A stretch of DNA of 64,000 bases from DATFVA01 sp963764235 (GTDB lineage Bacteria; Bacteroidota; Ignavibacteria; Ignavibacteriales; Ignavibacteriaceae): positions 310,001 through 374,000 of the forward strand of contig CAVXRO010000014.1 in assembly GCA_963764235.1 (NCBI GenBank), in the 5' to 3' direction. Shown piece after piece: positions 55,723-64,000 of the stretch. Both the position numbers and the translations under genes were made by a program. Numbering within the stretch: the first letter of the stretch is position 1; each line of letters opens with the position of its first letter. The notes below the pieces were generated by a model. The model did no database searches, had not been told where the DNA came from, and saw nothing but the letters and a program-made list of their open reading frames with translations.

Positions 55723-55852
55723 TTCCTTAACCTCCATTTCTTCGATTTACGTTATAAACATAAAAACGGAAAGGAGGAATGTTGTCAAAGAAATGTCAAA
55801 AACAGGTAAAAATATTGTCTGCGATCAATAAGGCAGGTTAAGAAAAGAATGT

Positions 55853-56191
55853 TTACACTTTTGATTTTTTGGGAGGGATCCATAAATATTTGTCCAGCCT
55901 GACGCAACCATCATCGTCAAATTCCACACCTTCAGATCTCAGCAGATCTTCCATAATATCGGGATCGCTAAAGTGCATTTTGCCAGTAAGAGCACCGTAA
56001 CGGTTAACCACCCTGTGGCACGGGAGTCCCGTTTCCTTGGCCCCGTTAAGGGCCCAGCCCACAGTCCTTGCCGCTGACTTTATCCCACAGGCTTCTGCGA
56101 TGTGCCCATAGGTAGTAACCTTCCCACAGGGTATTTTTTTCAGAACGGCATATACCCGGTCAAAAAAATCGTCGTTTGATTTACGTCTCAC
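55853..56191 (-). CDS. MGMT-like alkylated-DNA protein (Ada/ATL C-terminal domain)
   Basis: A 112-residue protein of the methylguanine-DNA methyltransferase C-terminal fold: DFFDRVYAVLKKIPCGKVTT, the recognition helix ARTVGWALNGAKETG with the arginine finger, and the active site LPCHRVVNRYGALTG. The PCHR cysteine is present, so in contrast to alkyltransferase-like proteins (PWHR) it could accept alkyl groups. It lacks the N-terminal domain of full MGMT, as in YbaZ-type proteins. It may repair or flag O6-alkylguanine. It stands alone on the minus strand. Confidence 0.88.
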   Translation of the reverse strand: MRRKSNDDFFDRVYAVLKKIPCGKVTTYGHIAEACGIKSAARTVGWALNGAKETGLPCHRVVNRYGALTGKMHFSDPDIMEDLLRSEGVEFDDDGCVRLDKYLWIPPKKSKV

Positions 56192-56281
56192 GGCTGTACC
56201 TCGTTTAGTATCAATATGTTTCTATCTCACGTCTTTCAAATATAAAATTAAGTAAATTCTCAATAAAATTGAGGAGATAAC

Positions 56282-57316
56282 TTGCCGGGTATACGAAAAT
56301 TAATACAGAAGTGGATTACAGAATATTTCAATAAGTGTAATCTTAAAAAGACTTATGAGAACAATGATGAATTATTCCTGGTAACGGGTCATCGTGGCTC
56401 ACCTGTTTTTGAACCCGAAAATACTTTTTCTTCATTTGAAAGAGCCGTAAACGACGGTGCAAATTCACTGGAGGTGGATATTTGTCTCACGAAAGATAAT
56501 GAAGTCGTTTTATGGCATGACTGGAACCCTGATTCAACAAAGGCACTTCTCCGTGAAGGAGGATTCGAACCTTTCGTAAAGTACAAACCACATCCTCCCG
56601 CCTTAGGCAGCAAGTACCGAAAAAAAATCAGTGAACTCACACTCCCGGAATTCAGAGAATCTTTTACTTATAAAGAACGGCATGGACAGGCACAGGTTGT
56701 CTATCCGGTAAAGCCGATGCTGAGCGAATTTTTTGAATGGTGCATAGAGCAGACCAGACTTGCATATATATTCCTTGATATTAAGACACCCGATGAGGAA
56801 AAAGAACTTGCAATACCAATTGTCGATGAAATAAGAAGACTAATATATAAGTTCGCTCCTCCGTTCAATATTATAATGGAGACAAATCAGAAAAAGGTCT
56901 TCAAAATGCTGAGAGCAAAGTATCCGGATATGTCTATTAGTTTTGATATAGAACCCCGTCCCGGACTTATCCTTATTCCGCGTCAGTACAGTACAGTAAA
57001 GAAAGCGATAAAGTATGGTAATAAAACGGCTGTCGCGCTTCGTCCTCGAAAGATTACAATTGCAAACTGGACCACCTTCAGAAGGATAATGAAATATGAT
57101 GCAAGACTGAAATCAGTGTTTAACAAGCGTCATCCTGATAGAAAGGTAGAGAGACTCATAGCTGCAACAGTGAATAAATATGAAGAGCTTGATTGTCTTG
57201 TTAAACTTGGAGTTGACGGCATCCAGTCTGACTTCCCTCACCGTTTGAAAGAGTTAGCCGACAAGTATGGCAGGAAAACTGAAGTCGAGAGCATTTGCGA
57301 AAAGAAAGTGTTGTAG
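56282..57316 (+). CDS. Glycerophosphodiester phosphodiesterase (GDPD)
   Basis: A 344-residue TIM-barrel enzyme cleaving glycerophosphodiesters to glycerol 3-phosphate. The catalytic parts are TGHRGSPVFEPENTFSSFER (His and Arg; metal Glu), NSLEVDICLTKDNEVVLWHD (metal Glu/Asp and second catalytic His), YIFLDIKTPDEEKEL, and the end GVDGIQSDFPHRL. It starts at TTG; GAGGAG lies seven bases upstream and there is no in-frame ATG before the catalytic core. There is no signal peptide, so it is cytosolic. Residues between about 100 and 140 form an insert (KYKPHPPALGSKYRKK) unlike the shortest members. Confidence 0.88.
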   Translation: MPGIRKLIQKWITEYFNKCNLKKTYENNDELFLVTGHRGSPVFEPENTFSSFERAVNDGANSLEVDICLTKDNEVVLWHDWNPDSTKALLREGGFEPFVKYKPHPPALGSKYRKKISELTLPEFRESFTYKERHGQAQVVYPVKPMLSEFFEWCIEQTRLAYIFLDIKTPDEEKELAIPIVDEIRRLIYKFAPPFNIIMETNQKKVFKMLRAKYPDMSISFDIEPRPGLILIPRQYSTVKKAIKYGNKTAVALRPRKITIANWTTFRRIMKYDARLKSVFNKRHPDRKVERLIAATVNKYEELDCLVKLGVDGIQSDFPHRLKELADKYGRKTEVESICEKKVL

Positions 57317-57385
57317 TTAATTTCCTGCCGGTTACAGAAAATGGCCACTTCCCCGGACAAATTTTATCATTAGCCGAAAAGTGCA

Positions 57386-58432
57386 ATGACTGCAGATAAT
57401 CAAAATTCATTAAAAGAATACAGCCTTCGTTATACAGGAGAAGAAGATCTCTGCATTAAGAGAAGAAGGCGCGGTAAGGGTTTTCAATATCTTGATGAAC
57501 AGGGTAAAACCATACGCAATAAAAACGTTCTTGAAAGAATTAAATACCTTGTTATTCCGCCTGCATGGAAAGATGTTTTAATCTGCAGCAACCAAAGGGG
57601 ACATATCCAGGCTGTTGGCAGAGATAGTAAAGGAAGAAAGCAGTATATCTATCACAAAAGATGGGAAGAGTTCAGGAATAATAAAAAGTTTGACAGATTG
57701 ATAGAGTTCGGGAAATCATTGCCCGATATCAGGAAACAGGTTAAAAAAGATTTAAGAAAAAGAAGCTTGATACGTCGAAAAGTTCTGGCTGTTATTGTCA
57801 GGCTGCTTGAAGAAACCCTGATAAGAGTCGGCAATGAGGTCTATGCTGAGGAAAATGATTCATATGGACTTACCACGCTGAAAGATAAACATGTTGAGAT
57901 AAAAGGCATCGATATTTATTTCCATTTTAATGGGAAGAGCGGCAAAACTTTCGAACTTGATATAAAGGACAAAACACTCGCAAAAGTTGTATCACTATGC
58001 CAGGATCTTCCAGGTCAGCATCTTTTTCAGTATCTGGATGAGGAGGGGGAAAGACAGCCTGCTGATTCATCAGATGTTAATGAATATCTCAACAGCATTG
58101 TAGATAAAGACTTCACTGCCAAGGTTTTCCGGACTTGGGGGGCAACTGTTCTTGCTGCGGAAAATTTCAGCAAGGTTCCTCCCGAAAAAGATGACAAAAG
58201 GAATAAAAAAATTATCTCGGATATTATAAAAACTACTGCGGAAGAATTAAATAATACTCCTGCTGTATGTCGTGATTATTATATTCATCCTGATATCATC
58301 AAAGCCTGGAAAGACGGGTATCTATCTAAAACAATGACAGAACAAATCTCTGCTAAAAACAAAAAAGAATTAAATAAAAATGAACTTGCTGTGCTTAAAA
58401 TTCTGAAAAAGTACTCAACGAGAAAGACTTAG
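57386..58432 (+). CDS. DNA topoisomerase IB (poxvirus-like bacterial type)
   Basis: A 348-residue enzyme relaxing positive and negative supercoils through a 3'-phosphotyrosine link. The N-terminal DNA-binding domain has KYLVIPPAWKDVLICSNQRG and IQAVGRDSKGRKQYIYHKRW. The catalytic domain shows LIRVGNEVYAEENDSYGLTT (catalytic Arg), FELDIKDKTLAKVV, FRTWGATVLAA (Arg of the R-W-G motif) and the nucleophile region TPAVCRDYYIHPDII, with Tyr before IHP. Bacterial TopIB is patchily distributed and often transferred. There is no gene neighbour that explains its presence here. Confidence 0.93.
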   Translation: MTADNQNSLKEYSLRYTGEEDLCIKRRRRGKGFQYLDEQGKTIRNKNVLERIKYLVIPPAWKDVLICSNQRGHIQAVGRDSKGRKQYIYHKRWEEFRNNKKFDRLIEFGKSLPDIRKQVKKDLRKRSLIRRKVLAVIVRLLEETLIRVGNEVYAEENDSYGLTTLKDKHVEIKGIDIYFHFNGKSGKTFELDIKDKTLAKVVSLCQDLPGQHLFQYLDEEGERQPADSSDVNEYLNSIVDKDFTAKVFRTWGATVLAAENFSKVPPEKDDKRNKKIISDIIKTTAEELNNTPAVCRDYYIHPDIIKAWKDGYLSKTMTEQISAKNKKELNKNELAVLKILKKYSTRKT

Positions 58433-58553
58433 TTCAGAAGAATATTCTCGCTGTTATCGGCGTCATTCCAGGCTCATAAACCAACTACACTAAATGCCTT
58501 AAGATAAAGCTGTTTGATAAGAAAGAAGAACCGGGGCTGATCAGAATCTCCGT

Positions 58554-59210
58554 TTAAGCTATGCTTGCGGATGCTGTGCTTGTCCAGTAAGCTTTCTTTT
58601 TCCTTGGTGTTTCACTTACCAGGGCTGTGAACAGCAAAGCATCAGGGCTTTCGTTCAATAACCTGACGATACTTTTGCCTGGTTGAATATCCATTTCATA
58701 AATTCCGCCTGCACTACTATCGGGAATAGTAGTTTCAGTTAAAACCAGGGGATTTTTTTCCTTCCCGAAATAATAAAGTATGGATAATTTAGCAGGAAAA
58801 ACAAGGTTACTCTCATCGGGACAATTCAATGTTAAATGAAGAACCTGGTTTTGTAGTGATGCTGAATCAATCTTAAGAAACTCACCGTCAGGAGTTATAT
58901 TATTTCGATCGGTTAATGAACCTTCATTTATAAGGTTACAATTGTACTTTATAATTCTATGATAAGAATTGGTGCCTTCTATTTTTGCTGCTGCCCATAC
59001 CTCTTTCAGTTTCGGATCAGTTATAAGTTTTTTTGCCAGTTTTACTGACATTCCAAAGCTGTTTCTCACTTTCCTTGCAGCAAGGGTCTTAGCCTGTTTA
59101 TAGTTTAAGGGACGTTCTGAGACAAAAGTTTTTCCGTTCATTTTTCGGAAAACCTTGTTGCCCATTTTCCCTGTAACCTCTCCCAGAACAGAACGATCTA
59201 CTAGTGCCAT
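58554..59210 (-). CDS. DUF6266-like protein
   Basis: A 218-residue protein from the ATG at 59210, well supported by GGAGGA directly upstream; an ATG at 59255 gives an unlikely leader. The N-terminus LGEVTGKMGNKVFRKMNGKT with SERP and the block SFGMSVKLAKKLITDPKLKE recall DUF6266, common in Bacteroidota. The second half is beta-rich with no membrane segment. Function is unknown; a phage-structure origin has been suggested to me only by its fold-like pattern and is a guess. Four 11-bp repeats lie 61 bp upstream. Confidence 0.7.
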   Translation of the reverse strand: MALVDRSVLGEVTGKMGNKVFRKMNGKTFVSERPLNYKQAKTLAARKVRNSFGMSVKLAKKLITDPKLKEVWAAAKIEGTNSYHRIIKYNCNLINEGSLTDRNNITPDGEFLKIDSASLQNQVLHLTLNCPDESNLVFPAKLSILYYFGKEKNPLVLTETTIPDSSAGGIYEMDIQPGKSIVRLLNESPDALLFTALVSETPRKKKAYWTSTASASIA

Positions 59211-59270
59211 AAATCCTCCATAAAATAAACATGTAAATATACAATTGTTTCCCATAATTTACAGCATAGT

Positions 59271-59314
59271 CAGAACGTATTCAGAACGTATTCAGAACGT
59301 ATTCAGAACGTTTT
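59271..59314. repeat. Four tandem 11-bp iterons, likely a regulator-binding array
   Basis: CAGAACGTATT occurs three times exactly and once as CAGAACGTTTT, head to tail with no gaps. The 11-bp period is about one turn of DNA, so bound proteins would lie on the same face. It sits between the divergent DUF6266-like gene (start 59210) and the NtrC-type regulator gene (start 59451). Confidence 0.8.
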
Positions 59315-59450
59315 CAGATACTTGTTATGTGTCGGGAATAAGCCTTTGGCCGGAAGATGGAAATAAGTCTTCGACCAATGTAGTGAGTAATAGTCAAATC
59401 CTTTTATATTTGAGATGTAAGTTATTGCTCATCTTCGATATTTAAGCTGA

Positions 59451-60782
59451 ATGATAAATAATATTTTAATAATTGATGATGAACCGGATTTAAGAAATCT
59501 GCTTGCCAGGCTGCTGTCACTCGAGGGTTATAAGGTTGATACCGCGGGAACAGGAAATGAAGGCCTCTGCCAATTGAGAAAGGAAGAGTACCCGGTTGTT
59601 ATTACTGACGTTAGACTTCCGGATATAAACGGATTAAAGCTTATAGCAGAGATTAAAAGTATAAATCCTCCAACTGAAATAATCGTTCTTACCGCTTACG
59701 GAACAATCGAAGACGGTGTTACGGCTATCAGGGAAGGAGCATTCGACTATATAACAAAGGGAGATGAAGATAATAAAATTCTTCCTGTTGTTAAGAATGC
59801 ACTTAATAAATCCTCTCTCAGCAGACGCGTTGAGAATCTTGAAAAACAGGTAGGTCAAAAATTCAGCTTCAATAATATAACAGGCAGTTCCCCTTTAATA
59901 CTGCAGGCAATTGATATATCTAAAAGAGTCGCACTTACTGATACCCCTGTACTGCTTGCGGGTGAAACCGGTACAGGCAAAGAAATTTTCGCCCAGTCAA
60001 TTCATTATGCGGGCGAAAGAAAAAAGCAGGCTTTTGTTGCTGTCAACTGCAGTGCATTTGCCAAAGAACTCCTTGAATCGGAAATGTTCGGGTATATTGC
60101 AGGAGCATTCACAGGTGCTAATAAAAACAAAAAAGGGCTGTTTGAAGAAGCAAACAAAGGCACCCTTTTCCTTGATGAAATCGGGGAGCTTGATATTACC
60201 CTCCAGGCTAAGTTCCTCAGAGTAATCGAAACAAACAGTTTTATTAAAGCCGGTGATACAAAAGAAACCAGCGTCGATGTGCGGATAATCGCAGCTTCCA
60301 ACAGAAACCTTGAGGAGGAAATCAGGAAGGGAAATTTCAGAGAGGATCTTTACTACAGGATTTCTGTGGTTAAAATCGATATCCCTCCGCTTCGTGAAAG
60401 AAAAGATGATATCAGGGAACTTATAGATTATTTTATCTCGTTCTTTTCCAGGAAGCTTAATAAAAACATTAACAAAATTTCGAACGATTTCTTTTCTGCA
60501 CTTATTAACTACCCGTTCCCGGGCAACATAAGGGAATTAAAGAATATAATTGAACGTGCAGTTATTTTATCTGATGGTGAGTTAACTGCGGGACTTTTAC
60601 CTAAAGATGTTATCGCCGTACCAAAGGAAACTTTTTCTTTGGAAAAGCTTGATGAGGTTGAGAAAAACCATATACTTAAAATACTCTCGGAAACAGGCGG
60701 AAACAAGACTAAAACAGCAGAGATACTAGGGATAGGATTAACAACCCTATACAGGAAACTCCAGTCTTACGGATTAGAATAG
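59451..60782 (+). CDS. NtrC-family sigma-54-dependent response regulator
   Basis: A 443-residue activator. Receiver domain 1-120 has DDEPDLRNLL and the phosphorylation Asp in VVITDVRLPDINGL. The AAA+ domain about 145-380 has Walker A GETGTGKE, AGAFTGANKNKKGLFEEA (sigma-54 contact loop GAFTGA), Walker B KGTLFLDEIGEL and arginine fingers in FREDLYYRISV. The C-terminal Fis-type helix-turn-helix has GGNKTKTAEILGIGLTTLYR. No histidine kinase with a transmitter domain is nearby, so it is an orphan in this window. Its end overlaps the convergent sensor gene by 16 nt. Confidence 0.95.
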   Translation: MINNILIIDDEPDLRNLLARLLSLEGYKVDTAGTGNEGLCQLRKEEYPVVITDVRLPDINGLKLIAEIKSINPPTEIIVLTAYGTIEDGVTAIREGAFDYITKGDEDNKILPVVKNALNKSSLSRRVENLEKQVGQKFSFNNITGSSPLILQAIDISKRVALTDTPVLLAGETGTGKEIFAQSIHYAGERKKQAFVAVNCSAFAKELLESEMFGYIAGAFTGANKNKKGLFEEANKGTLFLDEIGELDITLQAKFLRVIETNSFIKAGDTKETSVDVRIIAASNRNLEEEIRKGNFREDLYYRISVVKIDIPPLRERKDDIRELIDYFISFFSRKLNKNINKISNDFFSALINYPFPGNIRELKNIIERAVILSDGELTAGLLPKDVIAVPKETFSLEKLDEVEKNHILKILSETGGNKTKTAEILGIGLTTLYRKLQSYGLE

Positions 60783-61576
60783 ACTTTTTTACTTTCAATA
60801 AATGGCGCGATTTCATCTATAAACGATTTCAAAAATTCCAATTCTTCTTTGTCCTTCCTAATAGTCTCATTTACTTTTATACCGATCATACATACAACAA
60901 TATCTTTTTTATCAATCACAGGATAATAGAAAGCATCAGCATTGCCGACAATATTGGTTGTACTACCACCCGTGGATTTCATTTTGAAAGCAGCTTCTGC
61001 TGCCAACCATTCCATTTCATCGGGAATGAAGCTGCCGGATGGGTGAGGTGTTCTTGATAACTGAGAACCATCCTTGTTCAGAAAAACTACCGTTTCAAGC
61101 CCGAATACTTTCTCTATATTTTTGACGGCCGCCGCCAATACATCATTAGTGTCTTTAGAATCAGCTAAATCCGTTACAAGGCGGTATAATGACTTCCAGC
61201 GCCGTTCCAGCTTAAGCAGGTCGTACTTGTAAACATTCAATCTTGCGGCGAGAACCCCGTTTGTTACTGCCACAATGAAGAACATTAGCAGCATCATAAC
61301 ATCCTCAGGTTTCGCAATATGCATAGTAAAATGCGGGGGTATGAAGTAATAGTCCCACGCCAGCGCACTTATCACTGCTGATAAAATTATCGGTCCCCTG
61401 CTGAAGTTGAATAACGGGAGCATAAAAATTACCAGCAGCAGAATCATAGAAACTGTTTCATACCCGATGGTATCCTGTACAGCATAAAGAAGTGTGATAA
61501 AGAAAAACAATATTACTGTGGAGAAGAAATACTGCATCCCTGTACTCATTCTTTTTCCTGCATTGAATGTTTTCAT
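60767..61576 (-). CDS. KdpD-like membrane sensor (DUF4118-GAF) lacking a kinase domain
   Basis: A 269-residue protein from the ATG at 61576. Four hydrophobic segments (about residues 15-110) match the DUF4118 module of the potassium sensor KdpD, including FNFSRGPIILSAVISALAWD and YYFIPPHFTMHIAKPEDVMM. A GAF-like domain follows (LVTDLADSKDTNDVLAAAVK; VFGLETVVFLNKDG; GNADAFYYPVIDKKDIVVCM). It ends without the histidine-phosphotransfer and ATPase parts. It might pass a signal to the NtrC-type protein through an unseen kinase, or act as an accessory to Trk. A start at 61615 is possible but adds an unlikely tail. Confidence 0.85.
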   Translation of the reverse strand: MKTFNAGKRMSTGMQYFFSTVILFFFITLLYAVQDTIGYETVSMILLLVIFMLPLFNFSRGPIILSAVISALAWDYYFIPPHFTMHIAKPEDVMMLLMFFIVAVTNGVLAARLNVYKYDLLKLERRWKSLYRLVTDLADSKDTNDVLAAAVKNIEKVFGLETVVFLNKDGSQLSRTPHPSGSFIPDEMEWLAAEAAFKMKSTGGSTTNIVGNADAFYYPVIDKKDIVVCMIGIKVNETIRKDKEELEFLKSFIDEIAPFIESKKVYSNP

Positions 61577-61663
61577 ATCATTAACCTTTGTCAGTATATA
61601 ATGACATATAAGCAAAACCTGTACCCATATAAAACCCTTTCATTTAATCAGATTTAATCGGGA

Positions 61664-61700
61664 ACCCTTCCATTATGAAAAGCCACCCTTCCATTATGAA
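61664..61700. repeat. Two 16-bp direct repeats with a 21-bp period
   Basis: ACCCTTCCATTATGAA occurs at 61664-61679 and 61685-61700, in the 277-bp gap between the divergent KdpD-like and trkH genes. Exact 16-base copies two DNA turns apart are typical of tandem response-regulator or dimer-pair sites. Confidence 0.7.
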
Positions 61701-61799
61701 TATGTATGTCTCCAACTATTTTCAGCATATGCAATAATCCAACGAATTATCAGGTTTCCTGATATGGTATGTTACTTGAATTATGAATTGGGAAATAAT

Positions 61800-61814
61800 A
61801 TCTGGTTAATCAGA
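61800..61814. promoter_or_regulatory. Palindromic 15-mer upstream of trkH (same as at 47580)
   Basis: ATCTGGTTAATCAGA lies 40 bp before the trkH ATG, inside the likely promoter. The identical 15-mer is upstream of korA copy 2. Confidence 0.3.
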
Positions 61815-61853
61815 TTTATCCTTAAAATAACGGACCCTTAACGGAAAATTCAG

Positions 61854-63200
61854 ATGCGTCTTGCAGGTTGGTTTTACAAAATTTCTCCCTTGCGGATCCT
61901 TGTACTGGGGTTCATTCTCATAACACTGATTGGCACAGCTCTGCTTATGCTTCCTGAAGCCAATGTGAACGGGACCTCTCAGTCATTCGTAGATGCGCTA
62001 TTTACAGCCGTTTCCGGTGTTTCCACGACCGGTTTAATCGTGGTTGATACCGGGAGCTATTATACTTTTTTCGGACAATGGGTTATCCTTGCACTTATCC
62101 AAATAGGCGGGCTCGGGTATATGGTATTCATAGTAATGGTATTCCTAACCCGTAAAAAAGATATATCCCTGCAGGGAAGAAAAATATTACGTGAATCATT
62201 GAGCCGGCCTTTAAAAATTGATATGAACCGCTTCACCAGGGTAGTCTTTGCATTTACATTTATAATTGAGTTTTGCGGGACCGCAGGAATGTACATTTAC
62301 TGGTCCCATTTTTTTACGCCCGCCCGCGCACTTTACGTAAGTTTTTTCCACTCGGTATCCGGGTTCTGCACTGCAGGGTTCGGACTTTTCAGCGACAGCA
62401 TTACGAAATACGGCCATAGTCTCTATCTCAATATCGTAATAGACATCGTGTGTATCGCCGGAGCGGCAGGCTTTTTCGTCCTTTATGATTTATACGAATA
62501 TTTCCAGAAAAAAATCAAAAAGGTGAGTCCCGCAGTATTATCACTTCACAGCAAGATCGTATTAACTGTAACAGCCCTGCTCATCATAACCGGATCGATC
62601 CTGGTATTCTTCTTCGAAAGTTCAAGGTTTAGCGCATCCTTTGGAATCAAATCCCTCGATGCTGCATTCCAGGCAATTTCGGCTTCTACAACAACAGGAT
62701 TCAATACAATTGATATAGGCTCATTAACAGGCTCAAGTCTCTTAATAATAATCATCCTGATGTTCATCGGAGCTTCTCCGGGCAGCACGGGCGGAGGAAT
62801 AAAAACAACCTCCTTTTCAGTGCTGATCAAATATTTTTATACCGTTCTACGCGGTTCAAGAGATACGGTTCTTTTTAAAAGAAAGATCAATAATGAGATT
62901 ATTACAAACGTTACAGTGCTTACGGGAATCAGTTTAATCTGGATAACTCTTGTTGTTATTGTACTTAATAGCACAGAAAACGCGGCATTTATCAGGATCC
63001 TGTTTGAAACATTTTCGGCATTCGGTACAGTGGGACTTTCAACGGGAATTACCTCCTCCCTTTCCCTAAGCGGCAAACTGCTGATAACGCTTACTATGTT
63101 TCTTGGACGGGTAGGACCTCTTGCATTAGGATTCTCGCTGCTTAGAAGTAGAGAAAAAAATGGCTACATGTATCCCGAAGAAGAAATATTAATTGGTTAA
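61854..63200 (+). CDS. trkH: TrkH/KtrB-type potassium uptake membrane subunit
   Basis: A 448-residue inner-membrane K+ channel-like transporter with four M1-P-M2 repeats. Selectivity loops are visible as FTAVSGVSTTGLIV, FHSVSGFCTAGFGLF, FQAISASTTTGFNTIDI and FETFSAFGTVGLSTGI, and the gating region GASPGSTGGGIKTTSF. The length is nearer the short KtrB form. The trkA gene starts 14 nt after its stop. Upstream lie the 16-bp direct repeats and the palindromic 15-mer, so transcription is probably regulated. Confidence 0.95.
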   Translation: MRLAGWFYKISPLRILVLGFILITLIGTALLMLPEANVNGTSQSFVDALFTAVSGVSTTGLIVVDTGSYYTFFGQWVILALIQIGGLGYMVFIVMVFLTRKKDISLQGRKILRESLSRPLKIDMNRFTRVVFAFTFIIEFCGTAGMYIYWSHFFTPARALYVSFFHSVSGFCTAGFGLFSDSITKYGHSLYLNIVIDIVCIAGAAGFFVLYDLYEYFQKKIKKVSPAVLSLHSKIVLTVTALLIITGSILVFFFESSRFSASFGIKSLDAAFQAISASTTTGFNTIDIGSLTGSSLLIIIILMFIGASPGSTGGGIKTTSFSVLIKYFYTVLRGSRDTVLFKRKINNEIITNVTVLTGISLIWITLVVIVLNSTENAAFIRILFETFSAFGTVGLSTGITSSLSLSGKLLITLTMFLGRVGPLALGFSLLRSREKNGYMYPEEEILIG

Positions 63201-63214
63201 AACAGAGAGCAAAA

Positions 63215-63865
63215 ATGAAACAATTTGTGGTAATAGGACTCGGCAACTTTGGTTTTAATGTGGCCAGGGCACTTGCTGAAAAAAATAACCAGGTACTTGC
63301 AATCGATATCGATAATGACAGGATCGATGAAATTAAAGATTACGTATCCGATGCAATAATTGCCGATGCAAAAAACATGAAGGTACTCAATGAATTTGTT
63401 ACCAATTCTGTTACTGCTGTTATTATAAGCATCGGACAGAGTATGGAAGCAAGCATCCTCGCAACGCATTATCTAAAGGAACGGAAAATCCGACAAATAA
63501 TCGTAAAAGCGATTAATGAAAATCATGCGAAAATCCTTGAACTGATGGGAGCTGATGAGGTTATCCTCCCTGAAAAAGATATAGCACTTTCGCTTGCCAG
63601 GAGATTATCGTCGGCCAACCTGCTTGAGCACATACCTCTGACCTCTGAATTCAGCATTGTTGAGATTGCTTCTCCTGAAGACTTTATCGGTAAAACTCTG
63701 AAACAAATCAGGCTTCGATCACGGTTTAACCTTCTGGTGATAGCTGTTAAGGATGTACTGCAGGATAAATTCTTTCTCATGCCCGAAGCAGAGTTCAAGC
63801 TAATGCCCGACTGCCTGCTGGTGATAATGGGCCGGCAGGAAGATATAGAAAAATTTAAAGTTTAG
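63215..63865 (+). CDS. trkA: TrkA/KtrA-type potassium channel regulatory subunit (RCK)
   Basis: A 216-residue cytosolic gating ring subunit for the TrkH-like channel. The Rossmann RCK_N domain (1-130) shows FVVIGLGNFGFNVARALAEK, LAIDIDNDRIDEI and the acidic nucleotide-binding Asp. The RCK_C domain (about 140-216) shows FSIVEIASPEDFIGKTLKQI. A single RCK unit places it with KtrA and not the double E. coli TrkA. RCK_C domains of this kind can bind cyclic di-AMP; cdaA at 12986 would supply it, as inference. Confidence 0.94.
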   Translation: MKQFVVIGLGNFGFNVARALAEKNNQVLAIDIDNDRIDEIKDYVSDAIIADAKNMKVLNEFVTNSVTAVIISIGQSMEASILATHYLKERKIRQIIVKAINENHAKILELMGADEVILPEKDIALSLARRLSSANLLEHIPLTSEFSIVEIASPEDFIGKTLKQIRLRSRFNLLVIAVKDVLQDKFFLMPEAEFKLMPDCLLVIMGRQEDIEKFKV

Positions 63866-63872
63866 GTATAAA

Positions 63873-63992
63873 ATGCCCGAACCTCTCACAGATATGAAGG
63901 TAAATCTCCTTAAACGAAGTCTTGTCCGCTTCTTTGATAATGATGATTCCTTTGTGGATATTTCAACGGTCAGATCTGATAAAAATATTTAG
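63873..63992 (+). CDS. Possible small protein at the right edge
   Basis: A 39-codon frame with ATG 7 nt after trkA (MPEPLTDMKVNLLKRSLVRF then FDNDDSFVDISTVRSDKNI) and a stop at 63990. No family is recognised. It could be a small gene, a chance frame, or the start of a longer gene broken by a frameshift as in other genes of this window. The sequence stops 8 bp later. Confidence 0.3.
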   Translation: MPEPLTDMKVNLLKRSLVRFFDNDDSFVDISTVRSDKNI

Positions 63993-64000
63993 CGGTGTGA

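Noticed and set aside
59271..59314. CRISPR array
   Set aside because: The repeats are 11 bp and tandem without spacers, and no cas gene is present.

Overview
The window looks like chromosomal DNA of a free-living member of the Ignavibacteria (Bacteroidota/Chlorobi group). The main pointers are secreted proteins ending in a type IX secretion sorting domain of the NQNYPNPFNPST kind, ferredoxin-dependent 2-oxoacid oxidoreductases (KorAB), DUF5683 beside ParAB, DUF6266-like and DUF4242 proteins, and AT-rich spacers. The taxon is inferred from protein character only. There is no rRNA and no clear phage, plasmid, insertion sequence or CRISPR array.

Layout. 1-4966 (minus): partial subtilase, purF, tRNA-Pro(GGG) with a possible structured RNA and a terminator, a MerR regulator, then a tightly overlapping HAD-aroQ-small protein-membrane protein operon. 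5011-11621: ppx/gppA facing an operon of nadB, argD-like, a zinc-ribbon membrane protein, DUF5683, parB and parA. 11699-16260 (minus): UPF0173 hydrolase, CHAD protein, diadenylate cyclase cdaA with folP (one frameshift), rpe and a PASTA protein. 16473-19729 (plus): POT peptide transporter and RqcH. 19730-22175 (minus): aminotransferase, crcB and DUF190. 22176-28128: a spacer rich in palindromes, a T9SS-exported multicopper oxidase (one frameshift), a decayed YCII gene and a T9SS-exported YCF48-like repeat protein. 28531-31736 (minus): encapsulin shell, encapsulated ferritin cargo, a DUF4242 protein and a DUF4242/cyclase-like/AraC fusion regulator. 32028-38673: lipoprotein, methyltransferase, four tRNAs (Glu, His, Arg, Pro), and a LolCE/LolD-like exporter whose ATPase gene carries two frameshifts. 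38718-47510 (minus): pepA, nrnA, korAB (korB with one frameshift) and a second, heavily frameshifted korAB copy. 47805-51242 (minus): dsbD and nadE. 51485-59210: PspC/LiaF-like envelope proteins, lipoproteins and an outer-membrane barrel, an MGMT-like protein, GDPD, topoisomerase IB and a DUF6266-like protein. 59271-64000: four 11-bp iterons, an NtrC-type regulator, a KdpD-like sensor without a kinase domain, and trkH/trkA.

How it works together. Most genes are housekeeping: NAD synthesis (nadB, nadE), purines, folate, chromosome partition, lipoprotein release, reductive 2-oxoacid metabolism and potassium uptake. The least explained parts are the metal-flavoured encapsulin/DUF4242/AraC locus, the regulatory repeats around the NtrC/KdpD-like/Trk genes, the palindromes before the multicopper oxidase, and the possible RNA beside tRNA-Pro.

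Caution on sequence quality. At least five single-base insertions break otherwise well-conserved genes (folP, the oxidase, lolD twice, korB), and the second korAB copy carries many more. Their insertion bias makes unpolished consensus sequence a serious alternative to gene decay.
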